A stretch of 64,000 nucleotides of DNA from Rhodanobacter sp. PCA2. Its GTDB lineage: Bacteria; Pseudomonadota; Gammaproteobacteria; Xanthomonadales; Rhodanobacteraceae. Where the stretch lies: the NCBI RefSeq assembly GCF_013620825.1, contig NZ_NJIC01000012.1, positions 1 to 64,000 of the forward strand, given 5' to 3'. The notes beneath the pieces are model-generated. The model was given only the letters and a program-made list of their open reading frames with translations. It made no database searches and was not told the origin of the DNA. Numbering within the stretch: position 1 is the stretch's first letter; every line of letters starts with the position of its first letter. Both the position numbers and the translations under genes were made by a program. Shown piece after piece: positions 55,155 to 63,170 of the stretch.

Positions 55155-56519
55155 TCAATCCGCCACGGCGCGCTCGATGCCTGCCGTCGCCACCTCGACC
55201 AGCAGGTCGAGTTCGGACGCGCTCGCCACGTAGGGCGGCATGAAGTAGACCACGTTGCCCAGCGGGCGCAGCAGCGCGCCGTGCTGCAGGCCGTGGAGAT
55301 ACACGCGCAGGCCGCGGCGATCCTCGGCGGCGAAGGGGCGTCGCGTGGCCTTGTCGGCGACCAGTTCCACCGCGGCGATCATGCCGGTCTGGCGCACCTC
55401 GGCCACGTGCGGGTGCTCGCGCAGCGGCTCAAGTCGTCGTGCGAGGTGGGCAGCCAGCGCGCGGTTGCGTTCCAGCACCGGCTCGTCGCGGAAGATCGCC
55501 AGCGTGGCCAGCGCGGCGCTGCAGGCCAGCGGATTGCCGGTGTAGCTGTGCGAATGCAGGAAAGCCTTGCCCGCGGCGTATTCGGCGTAGAACGCCTCGT
55601 ACACGTGCTGCGTGGTGAGCACCGCCGACAGCGGCAGCGTGCCGCCGGTGAGGCCCTTGGAGAGGCACATGAAATCCGGCGAGACACCGGCCTGCTCGCA
55701 CGCGAACATCGTCCCGGTGCGGCCGAAACCCACGGCGATCTCGTCGGCGATGAAGTGCACGGCGTATTCGTCGCAGAGGCGGCGCAGGCCCGCGAGATAG
55801 TCGGGGTGGTACATGCGCATGCCGCCCGCGCATTGCACCAGGGGCTCCACGATCACGGCGCAGGTTTCGTGCGCGTGGCGTTCCAGCAGTGCGCGCAGTT
55901 CTTCCAGCCGGCGCGTTGCCACCTGTGCAGGCGTTTCGCCGGGCTCGCCCTCCCAGGCATCGGGCGAGGGCGCCAGGAACGGCGTGAGCAGCAGCGGCGC
56001 GTAGGTCTTGCGGTACAGCGCCACGTCGCTCACCGACAGCGCGCCCAGCGTCTCGCCGTGGTAGCTGCCGGTGAGCGCGATGAAGCGGGTCTTCCCGCCG
56101 TGGCCCTGGTTCAGCCAGTAGTGGAAGCTCATCTTCAGCGCGACCTCGATCGCCGCCGAACCGTTGTCGGCGAAGAACACCTTGTCCAGCCCCGGCGGCG
56201 TGATGCGCACCAGCTCCTCGGCCAGCTCGATCGCGGGCGGATGGGTGAAGCCGGCGAAGATCACGTGTTCCAGCGTCTGCGCCTGCGCCGCGAGCGCCGC
56301 GGCGATGCGCGGGTTGGCGTGGCCGAACAGGTTGGTCCACCACGAACTGATGCCGTCGAGGTAGCGGCGGCCTTCGGCGTCGATCAGCCAGGCTCCCTCG
56401 CCGCGCACGATCGGCAGCAGGGGAATGGTCTCGTGGTCGTGCATCTGGGTGCAGGGATGCCAGATGTGCTTCAGGTCGCGCGCGGCGAGCGCGGCGTTGC
56501 GGTCAGTGGGGTTCGTCAT
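55155..56519 (-). CDS. bioA: Adenosylmethionine-8-amino-7-oxononanoate aminotransferase
   Basis: A 454-residue class-III aminotransferase of biotin synthesis that makes DAPA using SAM as amino donor. HIWHPCTQMHDHE near residue 18, YLDGISSWWTNLFGHANPRI near residue 53, FADNGSAAIEVALKM near residue 115, GSYHGETLGALSVS near residue 148, the PLP-binding IADEIAVGFGRTG near residue 248 and the Lys in LSKGLTGG near residue 280 are all present. No other bio gene is near, as is common outside enterics. It is divergent from gspN. Confidence 0.95.
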   Translation of the reverse strand: MTNPTDRNAALAARDLKHIWHPCTQMHDHETIPLLPIVRGEGAWLIDAEGRRYLDGISSWWTNLFGHANPRIAAALAAQAQTLEHVIFAGFTHPPAIELAEELVRITPPGLDKVFFADNGSAAIEVALKMSFHYWLNQGHGGKTRFIALTGSYHGETLGALSVSDVALYRKTYAPLLLTPFLAPSPDAWEGEPGETPAQVATRRLEELRALLERHAHETCAVIVEPLVQCAGGMRMYHPDYLAGLRRLCDEYAVHFIADEIAVGFGRTGTMFACEQAGVSPDFMCLSKGLTGGTLPLSAVLTTQHVYEAFYAEYAAGKAFLHSHSYTGNPLACSAALATLAIFRDEPVLERNRALAAHLARRLEPLREHPHVAEVRQTGMIAAVELVADKATRRPFAAEDRRGLRVYLHGLQHGALLRPLGNVVYFMPPYVASASELDLLVEVATAGIERAVAD

Positions 56520-56586
56520 CCGGTTATGATCGACGTGCGCCGGCGTGCGCTCAAGAGCGCATGCGGAACTCCCCCGGAAAGCCCGC

Positions 56587-57378
56587 TTGAAAGTCCCGAG
56601 AAAAATCCTGCCTGCCGTGGCCGTGTTGCTGCTGCTCGCCGCGGCCCTGCTGTGGTGGTTGCCCGCGCGCTGGGCCTTGCCGCTGCTACAGCCTTCGCTG
56701 CACGGCTTGCGCCTGCAGCAGGTGGGCGGCACGCTGTGGGACGGTCGCGCGGAACAGGTGCAGACACCGGCCGGCCGCGCGCTGGGCCGGCTGCAATGGC
56801 AGTTGTCGCGCCGCGCCCTGTTCGGGCAGGTCGACCTGCAGGTCGATTTCGACGGACCGTCGTTCGGCTTGCGCGGGCACATGCGGAAGTTGCCCGCGAA
56901 CCAGGTGGAATGGAACGACCTGCAGGCGCATGCGGACCTGACGGCGCTGGCCGATCCGCGCATCCGCCTGCCGTGGGGCCAGCCGCGCGGCGAGCTGGCG
57001 CTGGATGCGCGGCACGCCGTGCTGCAGGCCGGCTGGCCGCTGGCGCTGCAGGCCGACTGGCAATGGCGGCAGGCCGCGATGCATATGAAAAGCGGTGATG
57101 CAGCCCTCGGCAATCTGCATGGCACGCTTGCCGCACAAGGCGGGGTGATCCATGCACAATGGCAGGACGACGGCCAGGGCCCGCTGCGCACCACGGGCGA
57201 CCTGCAGCTGAGTCCGCTGGGCTGGCGCCTCGGTGCCGAACTGCAGGCGCGACAGGACGATCCCGCGCTGTCGCGCTGGCTGGCCATGCTGGGCAAGCCC
57301 GATGCCGGCGGCACGGTGCACGTTGAACGCAAGGGCGGACTGGCCGCCAGCTCCATCATGGGAAAGAACGCACGATGA
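56587..57378 (+). CDS. gspN: Type II secretion system protein N (GspN)
   Basis: A 263-residue inner-membrane protein with one N-terminal helix (residues 8-27) and a periplasmic beta-rich domain. The pattern LHGLRLQQVGGTLWDGRA and GRLQWQLSRRALFGQVDLQV is typical of GspN. It supports the type II secretion apparatus. No other gsp gene is in the window, so it is an orphan here. The start is uncertain: a TTG at 56587 gives a normal N-terminus; a GTG at 56545 would add 14 residues. TATGAT at 56525-56530 may be a -10. Its stop overlaps the next ATG by 4 bases. Confidence 0.82.
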   Translation: MKVPRKILPAVAVLLLLAAALLWWLPARWALPLLQPSLHGLRLQQVGGTLWDGRAEQVQTPAGRALGRLQWQLSRRALFGQVDLQVDFDGPSFGLRGHMRKLPANQVEWNDLQAHADLTALADPRIRLPWGQPRGELALDARHAVLQAGWPLALQADWQWRQAAMHMKSGDAALGNLHGTLAAQGGVIHAQWQDDGQGPLRTTGDLQLSPLGWRLGAELQARQDDPALSRWLAMLGKPDAGGTVHVERKGGLAASSIMGKNAR

Positions 57379-58154
57379 AAGCCGCAATCCTCGACTCGGC
57401 CCTGGCCGCCGCCCGCGAAGCCGCCGCCGCCGCCGCCGAGGTGATCCTGCATTACTGGAAGCGCGGCGTGGACGTGGAGATCAAGGGCGACGCCACGCCG
57501 GTGACGGTGGCCGACCGCGAGGCCGAGCAGGCGATCCGCAAAGTGTTGCGCGCCGCGCTGCCCGAGGCCTCGATCTACGGCGAGGAATACGGCCTCGACG
57601 GCGCGCGCGACGGCCTGCTGTGGCTGGTCGATCCGCTGGACGGCACCAAGAGCTTCGTGCGGCGCACGCCGTTCTTCTCCACCCAGATCGCGCTGATGGA
57701 CCGCGGCGAGCTGGTGCTCGGCGTGTCCAGCGCGCCGGTCTACGGCGAGACGATGTGGGCCGGCGCCGGCCAGGGCGCCTGGTTCGAGGGCGAGCGCGTG
57801 CAGGTGGCCGATACCGCCGACATGGCGCAGGCATCGATCTCCACCGGCAACGTGAAGACGCTCACCGGCGATGCGCGCTGGGCCGCGCTGGGCGCGCTGA
57901 TCCGCGACAGCAACCGCATCCGCGGCTACGGCGACTTCTGCCACTACCACCTGCTGGCGCGCGGCTCGCTGGACCTGGTGGTCGAGTCGGACGTGAACAT
58001 CCTCGACATCGCCGCGCTGGCGGTGATCGTGCGCGAGGCCGGCGGCGTGTTCACCGACCTAGACGGCCGCGCGCCCACGCTGGAAACGCGCAGCGTGCTG
58101 GCCGGCACGCCGGCGATCCATGCGGAAGCGTTGCGGCGGTTCGCCGTCCGCTGA
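57375..58154 (+). CDS. Inositol-monophosphatase-family phosphatase (HisN-like)
   Basis: A 259-residue magnesium-dependent phosphatase. Metal ligands are in the YGEEYG motif near residue 70 and WLVDPLDGTKSFVRRTPFF near residue 90; the last acidic site is in NILDIAALAVIVREAGG near residue 215. The GYGDFCHYHLLARG segment and the T/F-containing loop resemble histidinol-phosphate phosphatases of the HisN type rather than inositol enzymes. It could act in histidine synthesis or on another phosphate ester; I leave the substrate open. It is translationally coupled to gspN. Confidence 0.85.
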   Translation: MKAAILDSALAAAREAAAAAAEVILHYWKRGVDVEIKGDATPVTVADREAEQAIRKVLRAALPEASIYGEEYGLDGARDGLLWLVDPLDGTKSFVRRTPFFSTQIALMDRGELVLGVSSAPVYGETMWAGAGQGAWFEGERVQVADTADMAQASISTGNVKTLTGDARWAALGALIRDSNRIRGYGDFCHYHLLARGSLDLVVESDVNILDIAALAVIVREAGGVFTDLDGRAPTLETRSVLAGTPAIHAEALRRFAVR

Positions 58155-58218
58155 CGGCCGCTGCGCCGCCCCTGGCCCGGGGCACCGGCCGCTTTCCTCG
58201 CCACGCTACAATCACCCG

Positions 58219-58776
58219 ATGCCCAAGCCGCCCATCATCCACGCCACGCGCGACGTCGAGCACAGCCGCTTCCTGCGGCTGGAACAGGTCGATCTGGAAT
58301 TCTCCAACGGCGAGCGCCGCACCTACGAGCGCATGAAACCCGGCGGCCTCGGCGCGGTGGTCATCGTGCCGATGCTGGACGACGAAACCGTGCTGCTGGT
58401 GCGCGAGTACGGCGTGGGCCTGGAACGCTACGAGCTGGGCCTGCCCAAGGGCCGGCTGGACCAGGACGAGACCGCCGAGCAGGGCGCCAACCGCGAGCTG
58501 AAGGAAGAGGTCGGCTACGGCGCGCGCAAGCTCAAGATCCTGCACAACCTGTCGTTGTCGCCGTCCTACATGACCCACATGGCGCACGTGGTGCTGGCGC
58601 AGGATCTCTACCCCGAACGCCTGCCCGGCGACGAGCCGGAACCGCTGGACGTGGTGCCGTGGAAGCTGGCCGACCTGCACACGCTGGTCGCGCGCGACGA
58701 CGTCACCGAGGGCCGCTCGATCGCCGCGCTGTTCATGGCGCGCGAATACCTCGCCGGGCGGATGAAACTGTCGTGA
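58219..58776 (+). CDS. nudE: ADP compounds hydrolase NudE
   Basis: A 185-residue Nudix hydrolase of ADP-ribose, AP3A and NADH-type compounds. The Nudix box spans residues about 77-99 as GRLDQDETAEQGANRELKEEVG, with the REL-EE metal-binding Glu residues. NudE-specific features include the ELGLPKGRL approach and LSLSPSYMTHMAHVVLAQDLYPERL. A TACAAT hexamer ends only 6 bases before the ATG, so a leaderless transcript is possible. Its stop overlaps the cysQ GTG by one frame shift (GTGA). Confidence 0.92.
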   Translation: MPKPPIIHATRDVEHSRFLRLEQVDLEFSNGERRTYERMKPGGLGAVVIVPMLDDETVLLVREYGVGLERYELGLPKGRLDQDETAEQGANRELKEEVGYGARKLKILHNLSLSPSYMTHMAHVVLAQDLYPERLPGDEPEPLDVVPWKLADLHTLVARDDVTEGRSIAALFMAREYLAGRMKLS

Positions 58777-59594
58777 GCACGCCGTTCGAACATCCACTGC
58801 TGTGGCGGATCGGCGCGCTGGCGCGACGCGCGGGCGACGCGATCCTGGAGGTCTACCGCCAGGACTTCGACGTCGAGCTGAAGGACGACCGCTCCCCGCT
58901 CACCGCCGCCGACCTTGCCGCGCAGAACGTGATTGCCGAAGGCCTGGCGGGGATCGAACCCGCGCTGCCGCTGGTGTCCGAGGAGGCCAGCCAGCAGCCG
59001 TGGGAACAGCGCCGCACGTGGGCGCGGCACTGGCTGGTCGATCCGCTGGACGGCACGCGCGAGTTCGTGAAGCGCAACGGCGAGTTCACCGTCAACATCG
59101 CGTTGGTGGAACGGCACGAACCGGTGCTGGGCGTGGTGCTGGCCCCGGTCACCGGCGACCTCTACGTCGCCGCGCGCGGCACCGGCGCGTGGTGGCAGGC
59201 GCAGGAAGGCGGCGACTGGGAGCGCATCGGCACGCGCACGCTGGCGCAGCCGGCGATCGTGGCCGGCAGCCGCTCGCACGGCGGCGCGCAGGCAGAAACC
59301 CTGCGCCGCCTGGTCGGCGCCGACTACAGCCTGCAGCCGCTGGGTTCCTCGCTGAAGTTCTGCCTGCTCGCGCGCGGCGCCGCCGACATCTACCTGCGTC
59401 GTGGCCCCACCAGCGAATGGGACACCGCCGCCGCGCAATGCGTGCTGGAGGAAGCGGGCGGCGCCGTGCTGGACCTGCACGGCCAGCCGCTGCGCTACGA
59501 CCGCGGCGAATCGCTGCTCAACCCCGAGTTCGTCGCGGTGGGCGACGCCAGCCTGGACTGGCCGGCCAAGCTGCGCGACGCCGGCCTGCCATGA
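58773..59594 (+). CDS. cysQ: 3'(2'),5'-bisphosphate nucleotidase
   Basis: A 273-residue magnesium-dependent phosphatase that removes PAP, the by-product of sulfate assimilation. Metal sites lie in LVSEEAS near residue 68, WLVDPLDGTREFVKRNGEFTVNIALV near residue 88 and EWDTAAAQCVLEEAGG near residue 212; the PLGSSLKFCLLARG segment is CysQ-like. The start is GTG, overlapping nudE (GTGA), and the stop overlaps mazG (ATGA). The nudE-cysQ pairing is conserved in gammaproteobacteria. Confidence 0.94.
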   Translation: MSTPFEHPLLWRIGALARRAGDAILEVYRQDFDVELKDDRSPLTAADLAAQNVIAEGLAGIEPALPLVSEEASQQPWEQRRTWARHWLVDPLDGTREFVKRNGEFTVNIALVERHEPVLGVVLAPVTGDLYVAARGTGAWWQAQEGGDWERIGTRTLAQPAIVAGSRSHGGAQAETLRRLVGADYSLQPLGSSLKFCLLARGAADIYLRRGPTSEWDTAAAQCVLEEAGGAVLDLHGQPLRYDRGESLLNPEFVAVGDASLDWPAKLRDAGLP

Positions 59595-60397
59595 GCGACG
59601 CCGCGCACCACGGCCTCGACCAGCTGCTGGCGATCATGGCGCGTCTGCGCGACCCCGAACGCGGCTGTCCGTGGGACGTGCAGCAGGACTTCGCCAGCAT
59701 CGCGCCGTACACCATCGAGGAAGCCTACGAGGTGGCCGACGCGATCGACCGCGGCGACTTCGACGACTTGCGCGACGAACTCGGCGACCTGCTGCTGCAG
59801 GTGGTGTTCCACGCGCAGATGGCGGCCGAGCAGGGCCGCTTCGACTTCGCCGACGTGGCGCAGGCGATCAGCGCCAAGATGGTCCGCCGCCACCCGCACG
59901 TGTTCGGCGACGTGCGCTACGCCGACCTGGACGCGCAGAAGCAGGCCTGGGAGGAATTGAAGGCCGCCGAGCGCGCCGCCAGGGGCGAGGCGCCGGATGC
60001 CAGCGCGCTGGCCGGCATCTCGCGCGGCCTGCCGGAGTGGAAGCGCGCCGCCAAGCTGCAGCAGCGCGCCGCCACCGTGGGCTTCGACTGGCCGGATCAC
60101 CGCCCAGTGCTGGACAAGCTGGCCGAGGAGATCGACGAGGTGCGCGCCGAGTTCGACGCGGGCGCCGATCCGGCGCGGCTGGAGGACGAGATCGGCGACG
60201 TGCTGTTCGTGGTGGCGAATCTCGCCCGGCACGCCGGCGTGGATTTCTCGCGCGCGCTGCGCCATGCCAACGCGAAGTTCGAACGACGCTTCCGCCGCAT
60301 GGAACAGTTCGCCGCCGAGGCGGGCGGCACGCTGGCGGAACACGACCTGCCCGCGCAGGAGCGCCTGTGGCGGCGCGTCAAGCAGGACGAGCGCTGA
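59591..60397 (+). CDS. mazG: Nucleoside triphosphate pyrophosphohydrolase MazG
   Basis: A 268-residue enzyme with two MazG domains that hydrolyses NTPs to NMPs and pyrophosphate. The first domain starts with LRDPERGCPWDVQQDFASIAPYTIEEAYEVADAI, including the EExxE helix and DELGDLLLQVVFHAQ; the second covers WPDHRPVLDKLAEEIDEVRAEF and EDEIGDVLFVVANLARH. The metal-binding Glu/Asp set is intact. Coupled to cysQ by ATGA. A 108-base gap follows. Confidence 0.96.
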   Translation: MSDAAHHGLDQLLAIMARLRDPERGCPWDVQQDFASIAPYTIEEAYEVADAIDRGDFDDLRDELGDLLLQVVFHAQMAAEQGRFDFADVAQAISAKMVRRHPHVFGDVRYADLDAQKQAWEELKAAERAARGEAPDASALAGISRGLPEWKRAAKLQQRAATVGFDWPDHRPVLDKLAEEIDEVRAEFDAGADPARLEDEIGDVLFVVANLARHAGVDFSRALRHANAKFERRFRRMEQFAAEAGGTLAEHDLPAQERLWRRVKQDER

Positions 60398-60505
60398 ATC
60401 CGCGCGGCCGCCGCTGATTGCGGGGATCAAACAGGCGACGGGCTTGCAACCTTTTGCCCGCGGCCCGCATCAGAGCTGGTTGACACACCTCGAAGGAGTT
60501 CCGCC

Positions 60506-61279
60506 ATGCGCCGTACCGCGTTTGCCCTGCTGCTGCTCGCCCCGCTGTCCGCCTTTGCCGCCAGCCAGTGCGCCCACGAGTCCCCGCGCAACCTGCGGCT
60601 GGACCTCAACGGCGTGCGCGGCGTGCAGATCGACGTCAACAGCTTCGACCTGCACCTCGACGGCACGCCCGGCGCGACGCAGCTGGTGGTGAACGGCCGC
60701 GCCTGCGCCTCGGACGCGGCGGCGCTGGACAAGCTGCAGATCACCCAGCGCCGCGACGGCGACCAGCTCATCATCGAGCTGGGCGGACAGAAAACCTACT
60801 CGTTCATCCAGTTCGGCAACTCCCACGCGAGCCTCGAAGCGAACGTGCAGTTGCCGCCGGACGTGCCGGTGACCGTGCGCGTGGGTTCCGGCGACGCCAC
60901 CGTGTCCGGCCTGCAGCAATTGCGCAGCATGGTGGGCTCGGGCGACCTGCACGTGGGCAGGATCGCCGGCGCGTTCAGCACCAGCGTCGGCTCGGGCGAC
61001 GTGGACGCCAGCGATGTCGGCAGCCTGCAGGCCGGCTCGGTGGGTTCGGGCGACCTCAAGGTGAGCGGCGTGAAGGGCGACGCGAAGGTCGGCAGCATCG
61101 GCTCCGGCGACGTGACCCTGCGCAACGTCGGCGGCAACGTGCACGTGGACACGCTGGGCTCGGGCGATCTGGGCGTGCACGGCGTGGGCGGCGATTTCAG
61201 CCTGGGCGCCAAGGGCAGCGGCGACGTCAGCCGCAGCGACGTGAAGGGCAAGGTCAGCGTGCCGCGCGACGACGACTGA
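60506..61279 (+). CDS. Secreted GSGD-repeat protein (DUF4097/DUF2807-like)
   Basis: A 257-residue periplasmic or outer-surface protein with a signal peptide (MRRTAFALLLLAPLSAFAAS). After a mixed N-terminal part (about residues 24-125) comes a run of roughly seven repeats of about 20 residues built around VGSGD/LGSGD (from residue 132 to 245). This is the signature of a parallel beta-solenoid of the DUF4097/DUF2807 type. Function is unknown. The start has an AAGGAG box 9 bases upstream. Confidence 0.8.
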   Translation: MRRTAFALLLLAPLSAFAASQCAHESPRNLRLDLNGVRGVQIDVNSFDLHLDGTPGATQLVVNGRACASDAAALDKLQITQRRDGDQLIIELGGQKTYSFIQFGNSHASLEANVQLPPDVPVTVRVGSGDATVSGLQQLRSMVGSGDLHVGRIAGAFSTSVGSGDVDASDVGSLQAGSVGSGDLKVSGVKGDAKVGSIGSGDVTLRNVGGNVHVDTLGSGDLGVHGVGGDFSLGAKGSGDVSRSDVKGKVSVPRDDD

Positions 61280-61315
61280 GCCCCGATTTCGCGCGAACGC
61301 AAGCTTGGGCGGCAG

Positions 61316-62449
61316 CTACCCCAGCCACCGCCACGCCAGGTACGCCAGCGGCGCGCACACCAGCAGGAACGGCAGCGACACGCGATGGAACAGCCGCAGG
61401 CCTTGCGGCTGTTTCGCCAGCCGCAGCGCGATCAGGTTCGCCAGCGAACCGGTCGCCAGCCCGAAGCCGCCCACGTTCACCGCCACCGCCAGTGCGATGG
61501 CGTCGTGCGCGCGGTCCAGCAGCAGCACGGTGGCCGGCACGTTGCTGATCAATTGCGAGGCCACGATGCCGCTGGCGTACAGCGTCAGCGGACGGTCCAG
61601 CGCCAGCCGGTCGAGTCCGTGCCGGATCGGCGGCAGTTCGGCGAAGTGCCCCAGGCCCAGGAAGATCGCGGCGAAGGTGGCGAGCAGCAGCCAGTCGATG
61701 CGCGCCAGGCTGCGCCGCGCCAGCAGCGCGAACGCCAGCACCAGCAGCAGGGCGCCGGGCACGGCATGGCCGTATTCCATCGCCAGTACCATCGCCGCCA
61801 GCGCGATGATCGAGCCGGTGGCCAGCGGTGTGGCCACGCGGTGGCCGTCCACCTGCGCGGCGCGCAGGCTCACCGGGCCTTTCGGCAGCCACGCCAGCGT
61901 GAGCGCGGCCACCAGCGCGAACATCACCGCCGCCGCCGGTAGCATCGCCAGCACGAAGCGCGCGAACGGCAGTTGCGCGTGCTGCCACAGCAGCAGGTTC
62001 TGCGGATTGCCGATCGGGCTCAGCGTGCTGCCGGCATTCACCGCCAGCGCTTCCAGCACCGCCATGCGCGCCACCGGCAGGTTGGAGATGCCGCCGATCC
62101 CCAGCGTCAGCGGCACGATCAGGAACAGGCTCACGTCGTTGGTCAGCACCATCGCCAGCAAGGCGGTGCACGTCACCAGCAGCAGGCCCAGCCCACGCAG
62201 CGTGTGCGTGCGCGCCACCAGTACGCCGGCCGCGTGCTGCACCAGCCCGCTGTCGCGGATGCCCTGGATCGCCACCAGCAGGCCGAGCAGGCCGGCCAGC
62301 GTGGGCAGTTGCAGCCAGCGCCGGTAGCTCGTCGCCGGTTGCGGATCGAGCAGCGCCAGCGCGATGGCGAGCATCGCGAACAGCAGCAACAGCCATTCGC
62401 TCTTCAGCCGTTCCTGCCAGCCGCTGCGTGGAGGAGCGGCTTCGCTCAC
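61316..62449 (-). CDS. Ion-transporter superfamily membrane protein (ArsB/SLC13-like)
   Basis: About 377 residues with ten or eleven helices. The pair of re-entrant-type motifs supports the IT superfamily: VLTNDVSLFLIVP near residue 110 with SPIGNPQNLLLW near residue 140, and the second-half equivalents QLISNVPATVLLL and GGFGLATGSLANLIALRL. Substrates in this group are anions or di/tricarboxylates; none is identifiable here. The start is unclear: a GTG at 62449 is used; a TTG at 62485 would add 12 residues but lacks a ribosome site. It follows the GST gene. Confidence 0.8.
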   Translation of the reverse strand: MSEAAPPRSGWQERLKSEWLLLLFAMLAIALALLDPQPATSYRRWLQLPTLAGLLGLLVAIQGIRDSGLVQHAAGVLVARTHTLRGLGLLLVTCTALLAMVLTNDVSLFLIVPLTLGIGGISNLPVARMAVLEALAVNAGSTLSPIGNPQNLLLWQHAQLPFARFVLAMLPAAAVMFALVAALTLAWLPKGPVSLRAAQVDGHRVATPLATGSIIALAAMVLAMEYGHAVPGALLLVLAFALLARRSLARIDWLLLATFAAIFLGLGHFAELPPIRHGLDRLALDRPLTLYASGIVASQLISNVPATVLLLDRAHDAIALAVAVNVGGFGLATGSLANLIALRLAKQPQGLRLFHRVSLPFLLVCAPLAYLAWRWLG

Positions 62450-62495
62450 CGGCGGGCGTCCCGCCACGATGCACGCCTGGCGCAAGGCGGACGAT

Positions 62496-63125
62496 TCACC
62501 ACTCCGTGAGGCCTTCCACCTCGTACAGCTTCTTCCAGCTGGGCCGTGCGCGCACCCGGTCGGCCAGCCGTTTCAGCGCGGGCCATTCGGTGGCTGGGCG
62601 CGGCATGTTGCGCGACCAGCGCATCAGCATGGTCAGCAGCAGGTCCACGCCCGAGAACTCCTGGCCCAGCAGCCAGGGACCGTGCGCCGCGAGCTGCGCG
62701 TCCAGCAGGTCCCAGACGCCCTCGATCTTCCGCTGCACGGCGTGCTTGACCGCGGAATCGTGTTCCTCCGCGCCGAGGTCGGCCGGATAGAACCACAGCC
62801 GGTAGCTGGACATCAGCGTGTTGCTGAGGAACACCGCCCATTGCAGCCACGCCTCGCGTTCGGGCGTGCCGGGCGGCGGGATCAGCTTCGCCTCGGGGTG
62901 GCGTTCGGCCAGCATCTGCAGCAGCGCGACCGATTCCATCCGCGGGCGGCCGTCGATCACCAGCGTGGGCACCACGCCGCGAGGATTGAGCTTGAGGTAT
63001 TCGGGGCCGTGCTGTTCGTCCCGGTCGAAATCGACCAGACGCAGCTCGTGCGGCGCGCCGATTTCCAGCAGCGCAAGATGCACCACCATGCTGGCGCTGC
63101 CGGGCGAGTAGTAGAGCGTGTACAT
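62496..63125 (-). CDS. Glutathione S-transferase family protein
   Basis: A 209-residue protein with the GST thioredoxin-like N-terminal domain (YTLYYSPGSASMVVHLALLEIGAPHEL, beta-class-like, with cis-Pro in VVPTLVIDG and the acidic ESVALLQMLAE) and an all-helical C-terminal domain containing GQEFSGVDLLLTMLMRW. It probably conjugates or reduces small electrophiles, but many such proteins are uncharacterised. No adjacent pathway suggests a substrate. gshB, which makes its thiol, is in the window but distant. Confidence 0.9.
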   Translation of the reverse strand: MYTLYYSPGSASMVVHLALLEIGAPHELRLVDFDRDEQHGPEYLKLNPRGVVPTLVIDGRPRMESVALLQMLAERHPEAKLIPPPGTPEREAWLQWAVFLSNTLMSSYRLWFYPADLGAEEHDSAVKHAVQRKIEGVWDLLDAQLAAHGPWLLGQEFSGVDLLLTMLMRWSRNMPRPATEWPALKRLADRVRARPSWKKLYEVEGLTEW

Positions 63126-63170
63126 GCGACCTCCGCGGGGGAATGGGTTTCGGCGATGGTGAGGGTTCGC

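Noticed and set aside
60480-60485. TTGACA hexamer before the GSGD-repeat gene
   Set aside because: It lies only 20 bases before the start codon with no -10 element after it, so it is unlikely to be a promoter.
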